Shown here: one piece after another, positions 1 to 5,142 of the stretch
Layout of the letters: the number at the start of each line of letters is the position of its first letter
Position numbering within the stretch: position 1 is the stretch's first letter
From: Saprospiraceae bacterium
GTDB taxonomy: Bacteria; Bacteroidota; Bacteroidia; Chitinophagales; Saprospiraceae
Direction of reading: 5' to 3'
Length of the DNA stretch: 5,754 nucleotides
Assembly: GCA_023300835.1 (NCBI GenBank)
Contig: JALZVB010000124.1
Location: 1-5,754, forward strand
The notes under the pieces: model-generated
What the model saw: the letters and a program-made list of their open reading frames with translations, nothing else
Told to the model about the DNA's origin: nothing
Databases searched by the model: none
Translations under genes and position numbers: made by a program

Positions 1-852
1 GCTGTTCTTGTGCAGTTCTTACTTTACAAATATCTATTTGTAAGTAGTAAGGACACAGCCCAATTGGTTCTAGGCATACCAATGTATTATTCATTTGCTA
101 GTGTTATGGCAATCATAATGGCTGCGGGTAATGTAATCAATGACTACTATGATTACGATTCAGATATAATCAATTGCAAGTCGGGTAAGCTGGACAATAG
201 ATATGATTACCTTAGGATCTACTATTCTCTTGTAATAGTAGGTTTTCTTATATCATTATGGATAGCTACTCAATTAGATAATGTACCGTTGTCTGGTATA
301 TACATTTTTGTTACAGCACTACTATTTCTATATTCTTCCTACTTCATGAGGAAGCCTGTTCTTGGTAACCTGATTGTATCGTTGTTCTCAGCCAGTGTAA
401 TAATTATCATCTGTCTTGTAGAGTATGATCATTTCAAGCAAATGATTTTGGATTATCCAGATGTTTTTAACCTCATATTATTCTATTCTTCTTTTGCTTT
501 TTTGATATCTATGGCTAGAGAAATAATAAAAGATATAGAAGATATTGAAGGTGATAAGAAGTTTGGTTATAATACTTTACCCATATCAGCGGGAATAGAT
601 AGAGCTAAGATATGGGGCATATTTTATTTGTTAAGCTCTATAGTTTTGGTAGGAATATATGCTTTTCAAGTCCCTGCCGAGAATCAATTAATCATGATGA
701 CATTGCTATTAATTATCTTAGCGTCACTCATATTTATCAGCTACAAACTTAAATCTGCAAGCCTGAAGAAGCACTACAATTCCCTTAGTAAATATTGTAA
801 AATTGTCATGTTTTTAGGCATCATTTATCTTACTACATTCTTCTACATATGA
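1..852 (+). CDS. UbiA-family prenyltransferase, 5' end outside window
   Basis: Integral-membrane enzyme of the UbiA superfamily, which transfers a polyprenyl chain from its diphosphate to an acceptor. The acceptor is not readable from sequence; Bacteroidota members are often labelled geranylgeranylglycerol-phosphate geranylgeranyltransferase, which is a label and not proof. Counting the codon at 1-3 as residue 1, the first Mg-diphosphate motif is N47-D48-x2-D51-x3-D55 and the second is D178-x2-D181-x3-D185, followed by FGYNTLP. About eight hydrophobic segments surround them. The frame is open to the left edge, and the residues before the GTG at 10 (AVLVQFLLYKYLF) resemble the first membrane helix. 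The true start is therefore probably upstream and the GTG at 10 is not the start. Odd: just after the first Asp motif the sequence reads INCKSGKL, where I expect a Pro/Arg-containing stretch like NKPxR. The TGA stop overlaps the maf ATG by 4 nt, implying co-transcription. Family call is firm; substrate is not. Confidence 0.88.
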   Translation, partial: AVLVQFLLYKYLFVSSKDTAQLVLGIPMYYSFASVMAIIMAAGNVINDYYDYDSDIINCKSGKLDNRYDYLRIYYSLVIVGFLISLWIATQLDNVPLSGIYIFVTALLFLYSSYFMRKPVLGNLIVSLFSASVIIIICLVEYDHFKQMILDYPDVFNLILFYSSFAFLISMAREIIKDIEDIEGDKKFGYNTLPISAGIDRAKIWGIFYLLSSIVLVGIYAFQVPAENQLIMMTLLLIILASLIFISYKLKSASLKKHYNSLSKYCKIVMFLGIIYLTTFFYI

Positions 853-1436
853 ACATTTTAGAAAACTATAAACTTGTCTTAGGATCTCAATCACCACGTA
901 GAAAAGATCTACTAGCAGGATCCGATATTACATTCGAAATAAGAGTAATTGAAACTGATGAAAGTTACCCTCCGACTCTTGAGCACAACAAAGTTGCAGA
1001 ACATATAGCTATAGCTAAGGCTGCAGCACATGATGGTAAAATAAAAGATGATGAGATAATAATAACAGCTGATACTATTGTTGTATCAGATGATGTAATA
1101 TACGGGAAGCCTAAAAGCAAAGATGAAGCTGTAAGTATACTGCTCACGTTAGGGGGGGGCTGGCATGTTGTTTACTCAGGTGTATGTATCAAAGACACAA
1201 ACAACCAGCAATCTTTTACAGTAAAAAGTGAGGTGGAATTCGCCAACATAACAAAGGAGGAAGCTGAATATTATGTTGACAAATATAGCCCTATGGATAA
1301 AGCAGGCGCCTATGGCATACAAGACTGGATAGGCATAGCCAAAGTCAAAAACATCAAAGGATCATATACCAATATCCTAGGTTTACCATCAGCTCAAACA
1401 TATGATGCTCTAAAAGACTTTATCAAAAACAAATAA
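849..1436 (+). CDS. maf: Maf-family nucleoside triphosphate pyrophosphatase
   Basis: Cytoplasmic Maf/HAM1-like pyrophosphatase of 195 aa, the normal family size. Maf proteins hydrolyse nucleoside triphosphates (dTTP/UTP or modified pyrimidines, depending on subgroup) to monophosphate and pyrophosphate, and are linked to septum formation and nucleotide-pool cleaning. Visible motifs: LGSQSPRRKDLL (residues 11-22, phosphate-binding SxSPRR), ADTIV with D75 as likely catalytic acid, GKPKSKDEA (86-94), the LxGxxHxVxxGV-type block (101-112) and DKAGAYGIQ (150-158), followed by KGSYTNILGLP. The GAYGIQ form fits the dTTPase/UTPase (YhdE-like) subgroup better than YceF, which is an inference. The ATG at 849 overlaps the upstream TGA (ATGA), so translation is probably coupled to the prenyltransferase gene; no Shine-Dalgarno is seen. 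Odd: codons 102-104 contain a run of eight G in an A+T-rich gene. The last 27 nt overlap the convergent prmA. Confidence 0.93.
   Translation: MNILENYKLVLGSQSPRRKDLLAGSDITFEIRVIETDESYPPTLEHNKVAEHIAIAKAAAHDGKIKDDEIIITADTIVVSDDVIYGKPKSKDEAVSILLTLGGGWHVVYSGVCIKDTNNQQSFTVKSEVEFANITKEEAEYYVDKYSPMDKAGAYGIQDWIGIAKVKNIKGSYTNILGLPSAQTYDALKDFIKNK
1152..1159 (+). repeat. G8 homopolymer inside maf
   Basis: Eight consecutive G lie within maf codons 102-104 (Gly-Gly-Gly). The surrounding reading frame and the conserved motif after it (WHVVYSGV) are intact, so the length as given is the in-frame one. Loss of one G would end translation at TAA 1222-1224, and gain of one G at TGA 1229-1231. Either would remove the C-terminal GAYGIQ motif. 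Confidence 0.95.
1410..1436. other. Convergent 3' overlap of maf and prmA
   Basis: The stop of maf (TAA, 1434-1436) lies inside prmA, and the stop of prmA (TAG, complement of 1410-1412) lies inside maf, so 27 bp code on both strands. There is no intergenic space for a bidirectional terminator, and I see no clear hairpin plus T-run here. The two mRNAs must end inside the opposing gene and would be complementary at their 3' ends. Confidence 0.9.
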
Positions 1437-2243
1437 GCACCAGTCTCCCTTATAGTTCTTTTTATTAAGTTTAAAACCTGACTTAAGATATTCTTCTAAA
1501 ACGATATTTTCATCTCTTTTTAGGATACCTGACATGAGGAGTTGCCCGTTATCATTAAGTCTTCTAGCCAAGTTTCTAGCGTTTTTGAGTAGGACATGTC
1601 TATTGATATTTGCTAGAATGACATCATAGTTTTCATCATCCAGAACATCAAGATCACCTTGCCTTACATCAATACTATTTTCCGGTAAGTTATTAAGCTC
1701 AACATGTTCAATACTATTTTCTACAGCTTCTATTTGGATATCAATAGCTACAATTCTACTGGCTTTTTTCATGGCAGTATACACCGCCAATATACTTGTC
1801 CCACAACCGTAATCTAGTATTGATTTATCAACCAGATCCATTTTCTCTAACTCTTCTAGCATCATGAAGGTTGTCTCATGATGTCCTGTCCCAAATGCCA
1901 TTTTAGGAAGAATCTTTATTTCAGTCTGACCATCTGCGGCTGGATCATGAAATGGCGCTCTCACCAGAATATTTCCAACTACAATAGGATCAAAATTAGC
2001 TTCCCATTCAGCGTTCCAATTTTTATCTTCGACCTCAGTTATTACAATCTGATCTGCTTTGACATTAGAATGTTTAGTAACGACTTGTTTAAAGTGCTCT
2101 TCATTCATTTCTATCCAATACACTTCCAGTCCTTCTTCTTTCTCTACTATGGCATCAACCCCTAATACATTGCACCATGCAATAATTACTTGATGCTCTT
2201 CTACCGTACATGGAACCTCTGCCTTATACCATTGCTGCTTCAT
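1410..2243 (-). CDS. prmA: Ribosomal protein L11 methyltransferase
   Basis: Cytoplasmic S-adenosylmethionine-dependent methyltransferase that modifies ribosomal protein L11 (PrmA family), 277 aa, a normal length for the family. The N-terminal ~100 residues are the substrate-recognition part, ending in the WNAEWEANFDPIVVG block (76-90). The family signature AFGTGHHETT is at 116-125. The SAM-binding Rossmann core follows: motif I DYGCGTSILA (144-153), the acidic strand end AIDIQ with D168, then ILANINRHVLL (209-219) at the position of the catalytic-loop motif. The C-terminus GDWCLFVF (266-273) is typical of the family. Motif I has Ser150 where many PrmA proteins have the last Gly of GCGTG, probably a tolerated variant. 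It is last in the minus-strand cluster: 18 bp after folD, in the same reading frame, with no Shine-Dalgarno in that gap. The start is ATG, complement of 2241-2243; there is no other start between it and the folD stop. Confidence 0.95.
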   Translation of the reverse strand: MKQQWYKAEVPCTVEEHQVIIAWCNVLGVDAIVEKEEGLEVYWIEMNEEHFKQVVTKHSNVKADQIVITEVEDKNWNAEWEANFDPIVVGNILVRAPFHDPAADGQTEIKILPKMAFGTGHHETTFMMLEELEKMDLVDKSILDYGCGTSILAVYTAMKKASRIVAIDIQIEAVENSIEHVELNNLPENSIDVRQGDLDVLDDENYDVILANINRHVLLKNARNLARRLNDNGQLLMSGILKRDENIVLEEYLKSGFKLNKKNYKGDWCLFVFDKVF

Positions 2244-2261
2244 TAGTGTTATTTCGTTTTT

Positions 2262-3140
2262 CTAGTTATTACCTTTATTATAAGCCTTAACTGTATTCTT
2301 TATTAATGCGATAACCGTCATTGGCCCTACGCCACCAGGTACTGGTGTGATATGAGATGCGATAGGTGATACTTTTTCAAAATCAACATCTCCTACCAAT
2401 CTTGAACCAGATTTACGTGAGAGATCATCTATTCTGTTTATTCCAACATCTATAATGACAGCTCCCGGCTTAACCATATCTACAGTTACAAAAAATGGCT
2501 TTCCTAGCGCTGAAATAATGATATCTGCGGCCTTACATATGCCTTTAATATTTTTAGTTCTTGAATGCGCCAACGTTACTGTAGAATTACCAGGATTACC
2601 TTTTCTACTGAGTAGAAGACTCATTGGTGTTCCTACTATATTACTACGACCTATAATAACAACATTCTTACCTTCGGTAGAAACATTATTCCTATCTAAC
2701 AACAGCATTATTCCATAAGGTGTAGCAGGCAGAAAACAATCTAACCCTTGCGCCATACAACCAAAATTATATGGATGGAACCCATCTACATCCTTGCTAG
2801 GATCTACGGCTAGCAATATTTTGTTAGAGTCAATATGTTCTGGTAATGGCAACTGAACAATAAAGCCATCAACTTTAGGATCTTCATTGAGTTTAACGAC
2901 AGCAGAGATTAGTTCTTTTTCCGTTATGTCTTCATTAAATCTTATGAGTTCAGAAGTCAATCCCACTGCTTCGCAAGACTTGAACTTGTTCTTCATGTAA
3001 GATTCACTAGCTGGGTTGTTTCCAACTAGAATAGCACTTAAGTGTGGCGCACGTTTCCCCGTACTTAATATAGCATCCACTTCAACTTTAATTTCTGACT
3101 TAAGTGTAGTGGCTAATGCTCTTCCATCTAATAAATTCAC
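2262..3140 (-). CDS. folD: Bifunctional methylene-THF dehydrogenase / methenyl-THF cyclohydrolase
   Basis: Cytoplasmic FolD, which interconverts 5,10-methylene-, 5,10-methenyl- and 10-formyl-tetrahydrofolate using NAD(P), supplying one-carbon units for purines and formyl-Met. Length is 292 aa, usual for FolD. Visible: the YxxxK catalytic motif Y48-MKN-K52, VDGFIVQLPLPEHI (90-103) with Q96, KDVDGFHPYN (116-125), PATPYGIM (138-145), the nucleotide-binding VVIIGRSNIVGTP (160-172), PGAVIIDVGINR (225-236), GDVDF (250-254) and PVPGGVGPMT (266-275). The active site looks complete. The start is GTG (complement of 3138-3140), directly after the TAG of the PAP2 gene with zero spacing and in the same frame. 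It is the only possible start, because TAG precedes it and the next in-frame ATG is codon 49, inside the catalytic motif. No Shine-Dalgarno is visible, so translation probably depends on termination-reinitiation from the gene before. Co-transcribed with the PAP2 gene and prmA. Confidence 0.97.
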   Translation of the reverse strand: MNLLDGRALATTLKSEIKVEVDAILSTGKRAPHLSAILVGNNPASESYMKNKFKSCEAVGLTSELIRFNEDITEKELISAVVKLNEDPKVDGFIVQLPLPEHIDSNKILLAVDPSKDVDGFHPYNFGCMAQGLDCFLPATPYGIMLLLDRNNVSTEGKNVVIIGRSNIVGTPMSLLLSRKGNPGNSTVTLAHSRTKNIKGICKAADIIISALGKPFFVTVDMVKPGAVIIDVGINRIDDLSRKSGSRLVGDVDFEKVSPIASHITPVPGGVGPMTVIALIKNTVKAYNKGNN

Positions 3141-3143
3141 CTA
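3138..3143 (-). other. Abutting TAG stop / GTG start, PAP2 gene to folD
   Basis: Read on the minus strand, the last codon of the PAP2 gene (GAA) is followed by TAG and then at once by GTG, the folD start. Both genes are in the same frame, so the stop is the only thing separating them. A ribosome ending at TAG would already sit over the folD start. Known biology of such junctions is translational coupling; read-through to a fused protein is possible but not supported by anything else seen here. Confidence 0.85.
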
Positions 3144-3701
3144 TTCAATTTTGAGTTGTTTTCTAATAAAATTATAAAGCACAAAAATACTCGAACCTAT
3201 CAATATACCAATTAGCGCACCCACAATAACATCAATAGGATAATGGACACCTACATAAACTTGTGCAAATGATATGATAGCTGCCCATCCTAAAAACATT
3301 GCCCTCCATCTGCTAAAACCAAACAAGAGAAATAGATACGTCCCTAATGCAAAATGATTAGTAGCATGTGAGGATGTAAAACTAAATCCATTTGTACAAG
3401 GAACCCGTTTCACTGGACTCAGTTCAACAATATGACAAGGTCTCGCCCGCTTTACTGACTTCTTAATAAACTTGCTACTGACAAGGTCTGATACCCCGAT
3501 ATTAGCAAATAACAAAACAAGTATTAACCATTTCCTTGAGCTAAAATTCATCATTATGAATGTAATCAAGAATAGATACAAAGGGATCCAAAAGAGTTTG
3601 TGTCTTAATGGTACCAATATCATATCTAAGAATCCACTAGACATACCTGAATTAATACTCATATAGAGTGCAGAATCAAATTCTAGTAGGCTCTCAAACA
3701 T
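3141..3701 (-). CDS. PAP2-family membrane phosphatase
   Basis: Membrane lipid phosphatase of the PAP2 (type 2 phosphatidic acid phosphatase) superfamily, 186 aa. Members remove phosphate from lipid phosphates or diphosphates such as undecaprenyl pyrophosphate or phosphatidylglycerophosphate; the substrate here is unknown. The three signature blocks are present: K80-x6-R87-P88 (block 1), TSSH at 109-112 with H112 (block 2, usually PSGH), and H153-YPI-D157 (block 3), where H153 is the expected nucleophile. Hydrophobic segments lie roughly at 37-52, 57-73, 117-130, 133-150 and 156-177. Odd: block 3 usually begins Ser-Arg seven and six residues before the His, but here those positions are A146-Q147. 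I believe some Bacteroidota relatives share this, so it may be a subgroup trait rather than inactivation. First gene of the minus-strand cluster, upstream of and in frame with folD. The ATG at the complement of 3699-3701 has no Shine-Dalgarno. Confidence 0.9.
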   Translation of the reverse strand: MFESLLEFDSALYMSINSGMSSGFLDMILVPLRHKLFWIPLYLFLITFIMMNFSSRKWLILVLLFANIGVSDLVSSKFIKKSVKRARPCHIVELSPVKRVPCTNGFSFTSSHATNHFALGTYLFLLFGFSRWRAMFLGWAAIISFAQVYVGVHYPIDVIVGALIGILIGSSIFVLYNFIRKQLKIE

Positions 3702-3771
3702 GTCTGCAAAATACTTGTTTTATTACCGAATTAGACTTCAAAATTGATAGATTTGTAAAAAATAGTTTACT
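3702..3771. promoter_or_regulatory. Divergent intergenic spacer, PAP2 cluster / glmM
   Basis: This 70-bp, strongly A+T-rich spacer separates two divergently transcribed units, so promoters for both must lie in it or extend into the flanking genes. On the plus strand there is one full TAnnTTTG match (3748-3755). On the minus strand the best I find is CAATTTTG (complement of 3739-3746), one mismatch from TAnnTTTG, with no TTG at a suitable -33 distance. I see no clear operator palindrome, riboswitch or attenuator; the space is too short for most of these. Confidence 0.7.
3748..3755 (+). promoter_or_regulatory. Candidate Bacteroidota -7 element for glmM
   Basis: TAGATTTG is an exact match to the Bacteroidota -7 consensus TAnnTTTG. 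It would place the transcription start about 5-7 nt further on, near 3760-3762, giving a leader of only about ten nucleotides before the GTG start at 3772. The -33 TTG is not well matched: the nearest TTG upstream (3715-3717) is 30 bp away, longer than the usual roughly 19-21 bp. In A+T-rich DNA an eight-base match with two free positions can occur by chance, so this is a moderate call. Confidence 0.45.
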
Positions 3772-5142
3772 GTGGCTTTAATTAAATCAATCTCAGGAAT
3801 GCGGGGCACGATAGGTGGATCACCTAATGAAAACCTTACGCCTATTGATATTGTAGAAATGATAACCGCTTATGGTCAGTGGATTATTGATCAAAAAATC
3901 TCCAAAAAGGTTGTTGTAGGACGAGATGGAAGAATATCGGGACCTATAGTCTCTAGTCTTGCCGTCAATACCCTACTTAGTTTAGGAATTGATGTCGTTG
4001 ACTTGGGATTTTCTACCACCCCTACTGTAGAAATGGCTGTTACCGCTGAAAATGCTGGCGGAGGCATCATATTTACAGCAAGTCACAATCCTAAAGAATG
4101 GAATGCTCTTAAATTATTGAATAATAAAGGAGAATTCATCTCTGCTCAAGATGGGCAAACCTTACTAGAAAGTGCGGAAAAGAGAGATTTTGATTATGCC
4201 AGCGTTTCTGATCTTGGTAAAATCATTCCTTCTAAAGATTACATCAAATATCACATTGATAAAATCATAGATCTGCCGTATGTAGATCTAGATAAAATAA
4301 AATCACAGAATTTTAAAGTAGTTGTCGATTGTATCAATTCAACAGGTGCAATGTCATTGCCTCCATTATTAGACAGGATGAATGTTGACTATGTTCTTAT
4401 AAACGATGAGATTACTGGAGAATTTGCCCACAATCCAGAGCCTGTTCCAGCTAATCTTTCATATCTAGCTCATAAAGTAGTGGAACACAAAGCAGATCTA
4501 GGAATCGCTGTAGACCCTGATGTGGACAGATTGGTATTTGTCTGTGAAGATGGAAGTATGTTTAGTGAAGAATATACAATTGTAGCCATTGCTGATTACT
4601 TACTCAAGCATAAAAAAGGGCCAACGGTTTCTAATTTGTCATCATCGAGAGCATTAAGAGATGTCACCAAAGCAAGAGGTTGTGAATATTACACATCTGC
4701 TGTAGGTGAAGTAAATGTCGTTAATCAAATGAAAGCTGTCGGAGCTGTTTTTGGTGGTGAAGGAAATGGAGGTGTTATTCTTCCTGATCTTCATTATGGT
4801 AGAGATGCGCTAGTGGGAATAGCATTGATGCTAAATCATCTAGTAGATGAGGGACTATCTTTATCCAACCTAAAAAAGAAATATCCAGATTATCATATTG
4901 TAAAGACTAAAATACAACTCGATGTCAATACTGATATTGATGCAATTATATCTAAAGTAAAAACACATTACGCAGACGAAAACCTAATAACAATTGATGG
5001 ACTTAAAATAGACTTTGAAGAAAGTTGGGTCCACATAAGAAAGTCAAATACTGAACCTATAATAAGAATCATTGCAGAGGCATTGTCAGAAGCTAAAGCA
5101 AATGATCTAATTGCTGACATTAAAAATTTGTTAGATGAATAA
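3772..5142 (+). CDS. glmM: Phosphoglucosamine mutase (alpha-D-phosphohexomutase family)
   Basis: Cytoplasmic phosphohexomutase of 456 aa. The likely reaction is glucosamine-6-phosphate to glucosamine-1-phosphate, feeding UDP-GlcNAc for peptidoglycan and lipid A. Four family sites are visible in order: the phosphoserine loop TASHNP with S104, the metal loop D248-P-D250-V-D252-R, the sugar-recognition loop GGEGNGG (328-334), and the phosphate-binding loop RKSNTEP (423-429) near the C-terminus. All catalytic residues appear intact. The sugar loop is not the GEQSGH/GEMSGH of classical GlmM or PMM/PGM, and the last loop has SNTEP rather than SGTEP. This resembles archaeal-type and Bacteroidota enzymes, so phosphomannomutase or phosphoglucomutase activity cannot be excluded. 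The start is GTG: the N-terminus MALIKSISGMRGTIGG matches the family, and an in-frame TAG at 3763-3765 leaves no other start. No Shine-Dalgarno. Its last 8 nt overlap the next gene. Confidence 0.93.
   Translation: MALIKSISGMRGTIGGSPNENLTPIDIVEMITAYGQWIIDQKISKKVVVGRDGRISGPIVSSLAVNTLLSLGIDVVDLGFSTTPTVEMAVTAENAGGGIIFTASHNPKEWNALKLLNNKGEFISAQDGQTLLESAEKRDFDYASVSDLGKIIPSKDYIKYHIDKIIDLPYVDLDKIKSQNFKVVVDCINSTGAMSLPPLLDRMNVDYVLINDEITGEFAHNPEPVPANLSYLAHKVVEHKADLGIAVDPDVDRLVFVCEDGSMFSEEYTIVAIADYLLKHKKGPTVSNLSSSRALRDVTKARGCEYYTSAVGEVNVVNQMKAVGAVFGGEGNGGVILPDLHYGRDALVGIALMLNHLVDEGLSLSNLKKKYPDYHIVKTKIQLDVNTDIDAIISKVKTHYADENLITIDGLKIDFEESWVHIRKSNTEPIIRIIAEALSEAKANDLIADIKNLLDE
5135..5142 (+). other. 8-nt start/stop overlap, glmM to aminotransferase gene
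   Basis: The start ATG (5135-5137) precedes the glmM TAA (5140-5142) in a different frame, so the ribosome finishing glmM passes the next start and can reinitiate. No Shine-Dalgarno is present upstream (A/T-rich), as at the other starts in this window. Confidence 0.8.

Noticed and set aside
10..12. GTG as the start of the UbiA-type gene
   Set aside because: The frame is open to the window edge, and the residues before and after it look like one continuous first membrane helix, so the start is more likely upstream of the window.
532..549. Near-perfect 9-nt tandem repeat (GATATAGAA, GATATTGAA)
   Set aside because: It encodes the DIE-DIE of the conserved second Asp motif of UbiA enzymes, so protein function explains it.
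965..1147. Minus-strand open frame of 60 codons inside maf
   Set aside because: It lies opposite a well-supported Maf coding region with intact motifs, and its low-complexity Ser/Ile/Ala composition is what an antisense frame gives.
1430..1500. Terminator at the maf/prmA junction
   Set aside because: I found no stem-loop followed by a T-run on either strand here, and the region is coding on at least one strand.
1878..2165. Plus-strand open frame of 95 codons opposite prmA
   Set aside because: It is antisense to the conserved core of PrmA. The translation has no recognisable motif, and its Phe/Ile-rich stretches reflect the complement of Glu/Lys-rich coding.
2455..2718. Plus-strand open frame of 87 codons opposite folD
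   Set aside because: It covers the FolD nucleotide-binding region on the other strand and has no independent family signal.
3472..3666. Plus-strand open frame of 64 codons opposite the PAP2 gene
   Set aside because: Antisense to the membrane segments of the PAP2 protein, with no motif or start signal.
3739..3746. Minus-strand promoter box CAATTTTG for the PAP2 cluster
   Set aside because: It has one mismatch to TAnnTTTG, no usable -33 TTG, and lies in A+T-rich DNA where such matches are common. Noted in the spacer entry but not called as a promoter.
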